A DNA stretch of 64,000 nucleotides from Mesorhizobium sp. M8A.F.Ca.ET.218.01.1.1 (GTDB lineage: Bacteria; Pseudomonadota; Alphaproteobacteria; Rhizobiales; Rhizobiaceae). The number at the start of each line of letters is the position of its first letter. Position 1 is the first letter of the stretch. This document shows positions 26,947 to 35,122 of this stretch, one piece after another. Under the pieces are notes generated by a model. The model was given only the letters and a program-made list of their open reading frames with translations. It was not told the origin of the DNA and did no database searches. The stretch covers positions 912,382 through 976,381 of the forward strand of contig NZ_SRUZ01000001.1 of the NCBI RefSeq assembly GCF_004791165.1. The letters are read 5' to 3'. The position numbers were made by a program, and so were the translations under genes.

Positions 26947-27911
26947 TCGGCAGGCTGATGCTCTCCCATCCAGGGCTCGCCCGCCGCGCCGCGGCCGCGC
27001 TTTTTCCGGCGCTGCTGGCCGCAGCCCTCTACGCCATGGGCATCAAGTCGAGCTGGATCGGCTCATTGATGCCGCTTGCGTCCGACTGGCTGCAGGCCAA
27101 CCCAGCCTTGTCGCGAGCCCTCTCGGCCGTGTTGATCGCGCTGCTGGTGCTGGTGAATTGCAAGCTGCTTCTGCTCCTGCCCCGACGCCAGCAGATCGTC
27201 GGCGTCTGGATCGAGCTGTTCGTGCTGCTGATGCTGTTCTTCTATTCCTTCGACCTCTCCCTCGCCTTCATCGCCAGGAAAGTCGGCTTCCTGATCACCC
27301 AGGGCGTCACCACGACGCTTTACATTTCGGCGATCTCGATCCTGATCGCGACCTTGATCGCACTGGTCGGCGCCATCGCCAAGTTGACCGGGAACGGCAT
27401 CGTTTACGGGCTGGCCACCTTCTACACATCGTTGTTTCGCGGCCTGCCGTTGCTGATGCAGATCTACATCATCTATCTCGGGCTGCCGCAGATCGGTTAC
27501 GTGATCGGCGCGGTGCCGGCGGGTATCGTCGCGCTGTCGCTGTGTTACGGCGCCTACATGACCGAGATCTTCCGCGCCGGCATCGAAAGCATCCCGCGCG
27601 GTCAAAGCGAAGGCGCCACGGCGCTCGGCCTGAGCCCCGGCCAAACCATGGCGCTCGTCATCCTGCCGCAGGCCATGCGCGTCATCATCCCGCCGACCGG
27701 CAACCAGTTCATCGCCATGCTGAAGGATTCCTCGCTGGTCTCCGTCGTCGGCGTCTGGGAGATCATGTATCTCGCCCGCACGATGGGCCAGACGGAGTTC
27801 CGCCATATCGAGATGCTGATTACCGCCTCGATGATTTACTGGATTCTGTCGATCGCGCTGGAATTCGGCCAAGCCTATCTCGAACGGCGCTTCGGCCGAT
27901 CAGGACGCTAG
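26943..27911 (+). CDS. Amino-acid ABC transporter permease (HisM type)
   Basis: 322 residues, longer than most family members: an N-terminal part with about three extra helices precedes the conserved core of five helices. The core contains GVTTTLYISAISILIATLIALV, FRGLPLLMQIYIIYLGLPQIG and the EAA loop with EGATALGLSPGQTMALVILPQAMRVIIPPTGN. ATG 26943 overlaps the stop of the oxidoreductase by 4 bases. No ATP-binding gene or second permease lies next to it, so the ATPase must be borrowed from elsewhere. Confidence 0.93.
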   Translation: MIGRLMLSHPGLARRAAAALFPALLAAALYAMGIKSSWIGSLMPLASDWLQANPALSRALSAVLIALLVLVNCKLLLLLPRRQQIVGVWIELFVLLMLFFYSFDLSLAFIARKVGFLITQGVTTTLYISAISILIATLIALVGAIAKLTGNGIVYGLATFYTSLFRGLPLLMQIYIIYLGLPQIGYVIGAVPAGIVALSLCYGAYMTEIFRAGIESIPRGQSEGATALGLSPGQTMALVILPQAMRVIIPPTGNQFIAMLKDSSLVSVVGVWEIMYLARTMGQTEFRHIEMLITASMIYWILSIALEFGQAYLERRFGRSGR

Positions 27912-27929
27912 GTGGTCTGACCCTCTAGA

Positions 27930-28421
27930 TCAGCGCGGCTGCGGCGCCTCGGCCTTCAGCCGCATGAGCTGGTCGCGCTGCAGGTCGAGCGCGGCGGTGA
28001 CGAAGCGCCGAATGGTGGCAAGCTCCGCGTCACTGAACGTGGCAATGAGCTTCTCCCCTTCCCGCGCGATGGCGCCGTAATAGCGTGCCGACAGCTCCCG
28101 TGTTGACTCCGTTGCCTCGATGACCACCTTGCGCCTGTCCTCGAGGCTGCGCATGCGCGTCAAGAGGCCGCGCGCCTCCAGCCGGTCGATCAGCGCGGTC
28201 ACCGCGGCCGGCGTCAACCCGGTCGCGGTCGCGATCGCGCCGGCCGATTGCGGGCCGCCGTGGAGCAGTCCGATACAATGGCGCTCGGCCATGTTGAGGC
28301 CGAGTCTCATCCCCACCGCCTCGTCATAGGCCTGCGTCGCGTCCTGCCACTGCATGATGGCAAGACCGATGGCTGTCGTCAGTTCGGCTCGATTCCCGCT
28401 TGACGAATTTACTTCGATCAT
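27930..28421 (-). CDS. MarR-family regulator
   Basis: 163 residues with a MarR winged helix: MRLGLNMAERHCIGLLHGGPQSAGAIATATGLTPAAVTALIDRLEARGLLTRMRSLEDRRKVVIEAT, including the DRR wing motif. It ends 18 bases from the permease stop (convergent) and is divergent from a small membrane-protein gene. An AT-rich stretch (28421-28460) upstream probably holds its promoter. Target unknown. Confidence 0.92.
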   Translation of the reverse strand: MIEVNSSSGNRAELTTAIGLAIMQWQDATQAYDEAVGMRLGLNMAERHCIGLLHGGPQSAGAIATATGLTPAAVTALIDRLEARGLLTRMRSLEDRRKVVIEATESTRELSARYYGAIAREGEKLIATFSDAELATIRRFVTAALDLQRDQLMRLKAEAPQPR

Positions 28422-28516
28422 CTAACTATCAATCCGTCTAACATTTAGACCATTATAGCAATATGCGGCTACGCCCCCGACAAGGCAAGAGCCGCTCCCG
28501 GGCAAGGATATGAAAA

Positions 28517-28684
28517 ATGAGTTTGATTCAACAGCGTACGCCTCTCTCGCACGAGGAAGAATTCAAATACGCCAAGCTGGCCATGGAATGGTATGGCTGG
28601 GGCTCTCCGATCGGTCTCGGTATCCTGCTGGTGTCGCTGGCCGCCGCCGCCGTGCTGGTCCGGATCGCCGTCTACGGCTTTTGA
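28517..28684 (+). CDS. Small single-pass membrane protein, 55 residues
   Basis: Starts MSLIQQRTPLSHEEEFKYAKLAMEW and then has one hydrophobic helix (SPIGLGILLVSLAAAAVLVRIAV) ending in YGF. AAGGA lies 9 bases upstream of ATG 28517. A charged N-terminal part and one clean C-terminal membrane helix argue for a real gene. I do not recognise a family; the architecture recalls small accessory subunits of membrane complexes. It is divergent from the MarR gene and convergent with the GMC gene. Confidence 0.6.
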   Translation: MSLIQQRTPLSHEEEFKYAKLAMEWYGWGSPIGLGILLVSLAAAAVLVRIAVYGF

Positions 28685-28759
28685 GCCTCTGCCGGCGCCA
28701 TCCTTGGCGCCGGCCCTGCCGGTCGTGGCTTGGCAGGACGACGGCTTCGTGGAGGTCGT

Positions 28760-30199
28760 TCAGGCCATGACGACCTTGCTCAGATGGTCGCCCAGCCGGC
28801 AGGCGAGCGCGGTGATCGTCGTCGTCGGGTTGGCTTGGCCCGACGTGCAGAACACGGAAGAGCCGCCAACATAGAGATTGTCCATGCCATGCACCTTGCA
28901 ATTGGCGTCCACCACGCTCCTGGTGACATCCGTGCCCATGCGCGTGCCCCCCATATGATGATGGCCCGCCGTCTCTTCGTTGGTCGGATAATCCTCGCCG
29001 TTCGAGATCCAGTCGGCAATGCGCACCCGGCCCAGGTTTTTCTGGGCAAGCGTCGTGCCGAACAGCCTCAGGCCTTCGAGAAGGGTGCGTTGTTCCAGTT
29101 TCGATTTCTTCCAGTGCAGTTCGATGCGCGGCACGCCGGCATGGTCGACCTCGGTCTTCGACAACTCGATCTGGTTCGAAGCCAGCGGCGCCTGTTCCCA
29201 GGCGACATAAAGCTGAGCGGCGCAACGCAGGTTCTGGTCGAGCTTGCCAGATACCCATTCCGCCATGTGCGGCGCCGTGCAGGCTAGGTCGGCGATGAGG
29301 CTCTTGACGCCCGGATAGGGCGTCTCGATCAGCCGGATGCCGAAATTCATGATCTTGAGACGTTCCATCGCGGCAGGCATCGGCGAGAAGAAGGCCTCCT
29401 TGACGGCATCGACCTCGAACGCACCATAGTCGGCCAGGATGGCGTTGCCGCCCTCGAAGGTCGGATGCTCCATCCAGTAGCGGCCAAGCGCCGTCGCGTT
29501 CGGCACGACGCCGCCGTTGGAGCGCTGGTTCGACCACAAAAGCAGCCGCGAATTCTCCAGCCCGCCGGTGCAGACGATGAAATAGTCAGCGCTGAACGAG
29601 CCGGCGTCCTGTCCGTTGGACCACAGCTTGGCGCCGGTCACGCGTTTGCCGTCTCCGGCAAGCTCGGTGGCGTAGGTGTTGAGCACGACGGCGATGTTTT
29701 TGCTCTTGTCGAGTTCGTCGGCGAATTTTTCGGCAAACCGCACCGCCGGGCTCTTGATCAACTGCACCCAGCGAATGTCGTCCGAAATCGGCACATCAGG
29801 CCGGAAATCGGGAAGGTCGAGGATAGCGCGCACTTCCGAGAGGTAGGGTTCGATGTCGGCGCGGCGGATCGGCCAGCCGGTGTCGGGCGCCCAGGCCTTG
29901 GGCTCGAAATCCAGTTTGTCGAGCACGCGGCACCAACCGGCCCAGTGATTGGAGCTGCCGCCCATGAACCGCAGCCGGGTGATGTCGAGATCGAAATAGA
30001 AATCGCCGACCGTGGTGCCGCGGTAGAAGTCTTGCGAGTCGTCGCTGAATTCCCGCGGACCGGCTTCCAGCACCACGACCGGAATGCCGGCAGCGCCAAG
30101 TTTTCTGGCGATCGTTGTGCCGGCCGGACCGGAACCAAGGATGCAGACCCTTGGCACAAAGTTGGCGGCGCGATACGCCTCGTAGCTGTCGAAGATCAT
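28760..30199 (-). CDS. GMC-family oxidoreductase
   Basis: A 479-residue FAD enzyme of the glucose-methanol-choline family. The FAD site is VCILGSGPAGTTIARKLGAAGIPVVVLEAGP, the substrate part includes RLRFMGGSSNHWAGWC, and the C-terminus has AGHHHMGGTRMGTD and SSVFCTSGQANPTTTITALACRLGD. This layout is that of the membrane-linked sugar/alcohol dehydrogenase branch (gluconate 2-, fructose- or sorbitol-dehydrogenase large subunits) rather than choline dehydrogenase. It has no signal peptide itself; the small Tat-signal gene upstream overlaps it by 4 bases. Confidence 0.9.
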   Translation of the reverse strand: MIFDSYEAYRAANFVPRVCILGSGPAGTTIARKLGAAGIPVVVLEAGPREFSDDSQDFYRGTTVGDFYFDLDITRLRFMGGSSNHWAGWCRVLDKLDFEPKAWAPDTGWPIRRADIEPYLSEVRAILDLPDFRPDVPISDDIRWVQLIKSPAVRFAEKFADELDKSKNIAVVLNTYATELAGDGKRVTGAKLWSNGQDAGSFSADYFIVCTGGLENSRLLLWSNQRSNGGVVPNATALGRYWMEHPTFEGGNAILADYGAFEVDAVKEAFFSPMPAAMERLKIMNFGIRLIETPYPGVKSLIADLACTAPHMAEWVSGKLDQNLRCAAQLYVAWEQAPLASNQIELSKTEVDHAGVPRIELHWKKSKLEQRTLLEGLRLFGTTLAQKNLGRVRIADWISNGEDYPTNEETAGHHHMGGTRMGTDVTRSVVDANCKVHGMDNLYVGGSSVFCTSGQANPTTTITALACRLGDHLSKVVMA

Positions 30200-30381
30200 G
30201 CCAGGTCGCTCCGCTTCAGGATCCAGCCATTGACCTCGACGATCTCGTCAGGATCGGCCCGGGATGAACCGGCATGGGTGGCGTCGGCATCAGGCAGCTT
30301 GCGGAACAACGACAGGGCAGGCAGGGCGATCAGCGCCTGCACGAGCGTGCGGCGCGACATTTTTTTTATGAGGAAACTCAT
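30196..30381 (-). CDS. Small twin-arginine-signal partner of the GMC enzyme
   Basis: 61 residues: MSFLIKKMSRRTLVQALIALPALSLF, a twin-arginine-type signal with a hydrophobic stretch, and a 35-residue tail (DEIVEVNGWILKRSDLA at its end). The stop overlaps the GMC start (ATGA). In gluconate and fructose dehydrogenases a small Tat-signal subunit carries the FAD subunit across the membrane; by position and signal this is the same role, though at 61 residues it is far shorter than those subunits. Start 30381 or 30360 are both possible. Confidence 0.65.
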   Translation of the reverse strand: MSFLIKKMSRRTLVQALIALPALSLFRKLPDADATHAGSSRADPDEIVEVNGWILKRSDLA

Positions 30382-30566
30382 GGCAGGTCTCTCGGCTAGG
30401 GCTTCGATGCGCGCATGACATTCCCCGAACGGCACACACATCGTCACGGAAGCCAGTATCGTGCCAAGCATGGCATCAAGGCGGGGAAAGTGCCGACAAG
30501 CGGCACAACCGGATGCAAACAGGGTTAGAAATTTTTTAACGGGCCAGGTGTGCCGGCCCGGCCTGC

Positions 30567-31328
30567 TCATGCCGCTTCGGAAATATCGGTATCGAGGATC
30601 GTCAGGTTGCGGCCCGCATGCTTGGCTTGGTAGAGGCGCCGGTCCGCGGCGCGCATCAGCTCCGATACGTTGACATCCTCGCCGCAGACAGTGCCGCCGA
30701 TGCTGACGGTCAACGGAATGGTCCGTTCATCGACCGGCCGGAAGCGGATCAGTTCGACCTCGCGGCGGATCCGCTCGGCAACGCGCTTGGCCTCCTGTTC
30801 CGTGGCTCCGGTCAGAAACGCGCCGAACTCCTCGCCGCCGATGCGGCCGAGCACGTCGCCGCTGCGCACGCCGCGCTCGATGGCGCTGGCGATCAACAGC
30901 AGCGCGTCATCACCGGTCAGGTGGCCGAAATTGTCATTGATCGTCTTGAAGTGGTCGGCGTCGATGATCAGCAGGGCGCCGCGGTCGGACTTGCGCCGGG
31001 AGCCGTCCAGCGCGGCAAAGAAGCTTTCCCGGTTGAGCATGCCGGTCATGTCGTCGCGGCTCGCCTTTTCCGCCAGGCGGCGGTGCGCGGCGGCGAGTTG
31101 GGCATGAGCACGGGCAAGCTCGCGATGCGCGTTTTTCAGCCTGTCGCTCTGCCAGAACGTGCTGGCGCATGCGGCCCAGGCAAGGACCAGCGGACAGAGC
31201 GTCGAGGTCAGCCAGATCGTGCGCGTTATGGGGAATCCCATGGCTGGGACGACAATCAACGTCAGCATGAGAGAGGCGGCGACGGAGGCGAAAGCGATGG
31301 CGGCGGATTTGAGAATAATGCTGTTCAT
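30567..31328 (-). CDS. Diguanylate cyclase (GGDEF domain)
   Basis: 253 residues: two membrane helices at the N-terminus (AAIAFASVAASLMLTLIVVPAMGF and IWLTSTLCPLVLAWAACAS), a coiled coil (RLKNAHRELARAHAQLAAAHRRLAEKA), and a GGDEF domain (DDMTGMLNRESFFAAL, LIIDADHFKTINDNFGHLTGD). The active loop reads GRIGGEEFGAFL, a functional GGEEF variant, so it should make cyclic di-GMP at the membrane. There is no RxxD inhibitory site evident before GGEEF. It is alone in its transcript. Confidence 0.94.
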   Translation of the reverse strand: MNSIILKSAAIAFASVAASLMLTLIVVPAMGFPITRTIWLTSTLCPLVLAWAACASTFWQSDRLKNAHRELARAHAQLAAAHRRLAEKASRDDMTGMLNRESFFAALDGSRRKSDRGALLIIDADHFKTINDNFGHLTGDDALLLIASAIERGVRSGDVLGRIGGEEFGAFLTGATEQEAKRVAERIRREVELIRFRPVDERTIPLTVSIGGTVCGEDVNVSELMRAADRRLYQAKHAGRNLTILDTDISEAA

Positions 31329-31490
31329 CGCGAACTCCCCTCAGGACTTGTCTCTGTGCCAGCAAGCCCTGAAGGCCACCTTTCCCGGACGGTTAAAATT
31401 TGAACCGTGAGGCCATTTCTGCAACCTCAACGGGCAGAAGTTGTGGATAAAGTCCCTTTCGGAATCCCTGTTTCATGCCATAAGGAGCGC

Positions 31491-32195
31491 ATGACGACGC
31501 TTCCCGATCCCGCCCGCTTCGCCCATGTCACCGACTGGGTGTTCGACCTCGACAACACGCTCTATCCGCACCACTCGAATCTGTTCTCGCAGATCGACGT
31601 CAAGATGACCGCCTATGTCGGGGAGCTGCTGGCGCTGCCGCGCGAGGAGGCGCGCAAGCTGCAGAAGGAGCTCTATCTCGAATACGGCACGACGCTGAAC
31701 GGGCTGATGACGCGCCACGGCATCGATCCCGACGACTTCCTCGAGAAGGTCCATGACATCGACTATTCGTGGCTGGTGCCCGATCCCGTTCTCGGCACCG
31801 CCATCCGGCAGCTTCCCGGTCGCAAGTTCATCTTCACCAATGGCGACCGCAGGCACGCCGAGCGCACCGCGCGCCAGCTCGGCATCCTCGACCATTTCGA
31901 CGACATCTTCGATATTGTCGCCGCCGACCTCAACCCCAAGCCGGCGCGCCAGACCTACGAGAAGTTCGCCGAGCTGCACGCCGTCACCGGCCACAATGCG
32001 GTGATGTTCGAGGATCTCGCCCGCAACCTGGCCGTGCCGAAGTCATTGGGCATGACCACGGTTCTCGTGGTACCGCGCAATTTCGAACCGACCTTCTCCG
32101 AAATCTGGGAACGCGACCCGGCCAACGAGGATGACGTCGATTTCGTCACCGACGATCTCGCCACGTTCCTCACGACCATAGTCGCAAGGGAGTAG
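31491..32195 (+). CDS. HAD-family pyrimidine 5'-nucleotidase-like hydrolase
   Basis: A 234-residue HAD phosphatase of the SDT1/PhoG-like subfamily acting on pyrimidine nucleotides. Motif I is DLDNT (Asp19 nucleophile, Asp21), motif II FTNGD, motif III Lys in NPKPARQTYEKF, and motif IV FEDLARN. ATG 31491 has AAGGAG 6 bases upstream; the frame opens 28 codons earlier but that part is not conserved. A perfect 14-copy octamer repeat starts two bases after the stop. Confidence 0.92.
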   Translation: MTTLPDPARFAHVTDWVFDLDNTLYPHHSNLFSQIDVKMTAYVGELLALPREEARKLQKELYLEYGTTLNGLMTRHGIDPDDFLEKVHDIDYSWLVPDPVLGTAIRQLPGRKFIFTNGDRRHAERTARQLGILDHFDDIFDIVAADLNPKPARQTYEKFAELHAVTGHNAVMFEDLARNLAVPKSLGMTTVLVVPRNFEPTFSEIWERDPANEDDVDFVTDDLATFLTTIVARE

Positions 32196-32196
32196 G

Positions 32197-32308
32197 GAAT
32201 TGAGGAATTGAGGAATTGAGGAATTGAGGAATTGAGGAATTGAGGAATTGAGGAATTGAGGAATTGAGGAATTGAGGAATTGAGGAATTGAGGAATTGAG
32301 GAATTGAG
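32197..32308. repeat. 14 perfect copies of the 8-bp tandem repeat GAATTGAG
   Basis: 112 bases made of 14 identical GAATTGAG units, starting just after the nucleotidase stop. The following 80 bases contain degenerate reverse-complement copies (CAATTCTTC, CAGTTCCTC, CCAACTCCT), so the array could fold back. Perfect identity means recent expansion by slippage. It lies between convergent genes and outside any reading frame. Confidence 0.95.
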
Positions 32309-32391
32309 GAGGGACGCAAGACCATGCCCCTTATTTCGTCAATTCTTCATTTCCCCAGTTCCTCATTTCGTTTCCCAAATTCCCCCAACTC

Positions 32392-33237
32392 CTATTCCCC
32401 CAGCTTGTAGAAGCGGCTGATGATGCCCCAGGCTTCGTCGGCTGTGTCGACGAAATCGATGATGTCCTGATCGCCCGGGCTGATGGTGCCTTGCTCGGCG
32501 AGGAAGTCGAGGTCGATCGCCCGCTTCCAGAAGGACTTGCCGAACAGGATCACCGGCACGCGCTCCATGCGCCCGGTCTGAATCAGCGTCAGCGTCTCGA
32601 AGAACTCGTCCATCGTGCCGAAGCCGCCGGGAAACACCGCCACGGCCTTGGCGCGCATGACGAAGTGCATCTTGCGGATGGCAAAATAGTGGAAATTGAA
32701 ACAGAGCTCCGGCGTCACATAGGGGTTCGGTGCCTGCTCGTGCGGCAGCACGATGTTGAGCCCGATCGACGGCGCGCCGACATCGTCGGCGCCGCGGTTT
32801 CCCGCTTCCATCACGCCGGGTCCGCCGCCGGTCACCACGACATATTCGCGATAGTATGACGTGGCTGACTGCCGCGAGCAGAGGCGGGCGAATTTGCGCG
32901 CCTCCTCGTAATATTTGCTGTTTTCCTCGAGGTTCTTCTTCTGCGTCTCGTTCTTGGCCGCCCAGGCTTCGCCACCGGGCTCCGGCAGGCGCGCGCCGCC
33001 GAACAGGATCACCGTCGAACGGATGCCGCGCTCGGCCAGGATCATTTCCGGCTTCAGCAGTTCCAGTTGCAGCCTGACCGCGCGCAGTTCGCGCCGGGTC
33101 ATGAAGTCGGGATCGTTCCAGGCCAGGCGGTAGGTTTCGGCCCGCGTCTGCGGCGTGTCCGGCACGCTTTTCGACCGCTCCAGATCCTCATCCGAATGCG
33201 GCAGCGGCGTCCATCCCGCCTTTTCCATGGGAGTCAT
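32392..33237 (-). CDS. LOG-family protein (TIGR00730 type)
   Basis: 281 residues with the lysine-decarboxylase-like fold of the LOG family, cytokinin riboside 5'-monophosphate phosphoribohydrolases or related nucleotide hydrolases. Signature: TVILFGGARLPEPG, VVVTGGGPGVMEAGNRGADDVG, and MRAKAVAVFPGGFGTMDEFFETLTLIQTG with the catalytic Arg and Glu of the PGGxGTxxE motif. It has an N-terminal extension of about 70 residues relative to the short plant type, as in the second bacterial subgroup. Start could be 33246 (GTG) or 33237 (ATG). Plant-hormone output is not implied. Confidence 0.92.
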   Translation of the reverse strand: MTPMEKAGWTPLPHSDEDLERSKSVPDTPQTRAETYRLAWNDPDFMTRRELRAVRLQLELLKPEMILAERGIRSTVILFGGARLPEPGGEAWAAKNETQKKNLEENSKYYEEARKFARLCSRQSATSYYREYVVVTGGGPGVMEAGNRGADDVGAPSIGLNIVLPHEQAPNPYVTPELCFNFHYFAIRKMHFVMRAKAVAVFPGGFGTMDEFFETLTLIQTGRMERVPVILFGKSFWKRAIDLDFLAEQGTISPGDQDIIDFVDTADEAWGIISRFYKLGE

Positions 33238-33380
33238 CGAATCCACCCGTCCATTCCTTTACTTGCGTCGTCCCGTGACGCAGTCGCGATTGACCCCCAT
33301 TGAGCCTTAACATAGGGTCCGCGCGACTTTTAAACAGGTTAAGGCGCAGCCCCTTAACAGCTTGGTAATGGAGCAAATTC

Positions 33381-34235
33381 ATGTCGAAGCCCGATCTGGC
33401 GAGCCTCGAAAAGACCATCGACAAGGCCTTCGAGGAACGCGACGCCATTTCGACCGCGACCCGCGGCGAGGTGCGCGACGCCATCCAGTCGGCGCTCGAC
33501 CTGCTCGACCGCGGCACCGCCCGCGTCGCCGAGCGGCAGACCGACGGCAAATGGCACGTCAACCAGTGGCTGAAGAAGGCCGTGCTGCTCTCCTTCCGGC
33601 TCAATCCGATGGAGATCATCAAGGGTGGCCCCGGCGAGGCCGTGTGGTGGGACAAGGTGGCGTCCAAGTTCGACGGCTGGAGCGCCGTCGATTTCGAAAA
33701 GGCGGGCTTCCGCGCCGTGCCGTCGTCGATCGTGCGCCGTTCGGCCTATGTGGCGCCAGGCGCCGTCTTGATGCCGTCCTTCGTCAATGTCGGCGCCTAT
33801 GTCGATAGCGGCACAATGGTCGATACCTGGGCTTCTGTCGGCTCCTGCGCCCAGATCGGCAAGAATGTCCACCTTTCGGGCGGCGTCGGCATCGGCGGCG
33901 TGCTGGAGCCGATGCAGGCCGGTCCCACCATCATTGAGGACAATTGCTTCATCGGGGCGCGTTCCGAAGTGGTCGAGGGCTGCATCGTGCGCGAGGGCTC
34001 GGTGCTCGGCATGGGCGTCTTCATCGGCCAGTCGACCAAGATCGTCGACCGCGCCACCGGCGAGGTCTTCTATGGCGAGGTGCCGCCGAATTCCGTCGTC
34101 GTCGCTGGATCGATGCCGGGCAAGCCGTTTCCAAACAACGAACCGGGCCCAGGTCTCTATTGCGCCGTCATCGTCAAGCGGGTCGACGCCAAGACCCGGT
34201 CCAAGACCTCGATCAACGAATTGCTGCGCGATTGA
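33381..34235 (+). CDS. dapD: Tetrahydrodipicolinate N-succinyltransferase
   Basis: A 284-residue left-handed beta-helix acyltransferase making N-succinyl-2-amino-6-oxopimelate in lysine and peptidoglycan synthesis. Family marks: [101 protein letters not shown] and the C-terminal [10 protein letters not shown]. Start ATG 33381 is standard. It precedes two DUF805 genes; dapE for the later step lies at 36967. Confidence 0.97.
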   Translation: MSKPDLASLEKTIDKAFEERDAISTATRGEVRDAIQSALDLLDRGTARVAERQTDGKWHVNQWLKKAVLLSFRLNPMEIIKGGPGEAVWWDKVASKFDGWSAVDFEKAGFRAVPSSIVRRSAYVAPGAVLMPSFVNVGAYVDSGTMVDTWASVGSCAQIGKNVHLSGGVGIGGVLEPMQAGPTIIEDNCFIGARSEVVEGCIVREGSVLGMGVFIGQSTKIVDRATGEVFYGEVPPNSVVVAGSMPGKPFPNNEPGPGLYCAVIVKRVDAKTRSKTSINELLRD

Positions 34236-34308
34236 TCTTTGCCCCGGTCAGGCGCACCTTCCGCCGGCGCGACGATCGGTCGCGCTGGTTCAACATGGAG
34301 GGGGTGAC

Positions 34309-34671
34309 ATGGACTGGAAGTATCTGCTCACAAGCTTTGATGGCCGCATCAACCGAGCCAAGTTCTGGGCCGGCATCGGCGTATTCATCGTGATCGGCAT
34401 TATCGCTTTCATTCTCGATGCGATCCTCGGCACGCGTTTCACCACCGCCAGCGGTGCCCAGATCGGCATCATCGGCATCCTCTTCGCGCTGGCATCGATC
34501 TATTTCGCGATTGCCCTCTATGCCAAACGCTGGCACGACCGCAACAAGTCGGGCTGGTGGACGCTGATCGGCCTCGTACCCATCATCGGCGGCATCTGGC
34601 TGCTGGTCGAACTCGGCATCCTCGAAGGCACCAAGGGTGCCAACCAATATGGATCGGACCCGCTTGCCTGA
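34309..34671 (+). CDS. DUF805 family inner-membrane protein, copy 1
   Basis: 120 residues with three to four membrane helices and the DUF805 pattern: W at the start (MDWKYLLTSFDGRINRAKFWAG), KRWHDRNKSGWW, and PIIGGIWLLVELGILEGTKGANQYGSDP at the end. GGAGG lies 9 bases before ATG 34309. A short paralogue overlaps its 3' end. Function of the family is unknown; members are small envelope proteins often next to lysine or cell-wall genes. Confidence 0.9.
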   Translation: MDWKYLLTSFDGRINRAKFWAGIGVFIVIGIIAFILDAILGTRFTTASGAQIGIIGILFALASIYFAIALYAKRWHDRNKSGWWTLIGLVPIIGGIWLLVELGILEGTKGANQYGSDPLA

Positions 34672-35047
34672 AAGATCGGATCTCAACTGGCTTTTCTTCA
34701 AGACATCGGGCCGCGTCAGCCGCGCGGCCTATTTTCTCGGCGGATTGCTCGTCGCCATCATCCAGGCGTTCCCGCTGTACCGCTTCACGCTGGTGCCGGA
34801 GGGCTCGGCCGAGAGCAATATGTGGTCGTTCATCTTCTTCATCGCCTTCATCGCCTCGCTGTGGTCGAACATCGCGCTGGCGGTGAAGCGTCTGCACGAC
34901 CTCGACAAGCCGGGCATTGCCGCGCTGATCCTGTTCGTGCCGGTCGTCTCGATCGTCGCCTTCCTTGTGTTGTGCCTGTTTCCAGGGCAGCCTGGGCCCA
35001 ACCGCTATGGCCGGCGCACCAACGAGCCGGCTGAATCGAAGAGATAG
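34649..35047 (+). CDS. DUF805 family inner-membrane protein, copy 2
   Basis: 132 residues and about four helices: WLFFKTSGRVSRAAYFLGGLLVAIIQAFPLY, VKRLHDLDKPGIAALILFVPVVSIVAFLVLCLFPGQPGPNRYGRR. ATG 34649 begins inside copy 1 and overlaps its stop by 23 bases in another frame, so the two are coupled. Diverged from copy 1 but matching its motif order (KR-HD-K-G). Confidence 0.87.
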   Translation: MDRTRLPERSDLNWLFFKTSGRVSRAAYFLGGLLVAIIQAFPLYRFTLVPEGSAESNMWSFIFFIAFIASLWSNIALAVKRLHDLDKPGIAALILFVPVVSIVAFLVLCLFPGQPGPNRYGRRTNEPAESKR

Positions 35048-35060
35048 AGAGGCATGACGT

Positions 35061-35100
35061 CGTCCGAAAGCCGCTCCGCACTTTTCGGCATCATGTTCTA
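35061..35100. repeat. 40-bp REP-like repeat, copy A
   Basis: Begins GTCCGAAAGCCGCT and ends CATCATGTTCTAG; 34 of 40 bases match the copy at 51645-51684. Imperfect dyad around CGAAA...TTTCG, as in other rhizobial REP-type hairpins. Confidence 0.6.
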
Positions 35101-35122
35101 GGGGCCGATCGGATATCTCGCC

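Noticed and set aside
32197..32308. The octamer array as a CRISPR
   Set aside because: Units are contiguous 8-mers with no unique spacers and no cas genes nearby.
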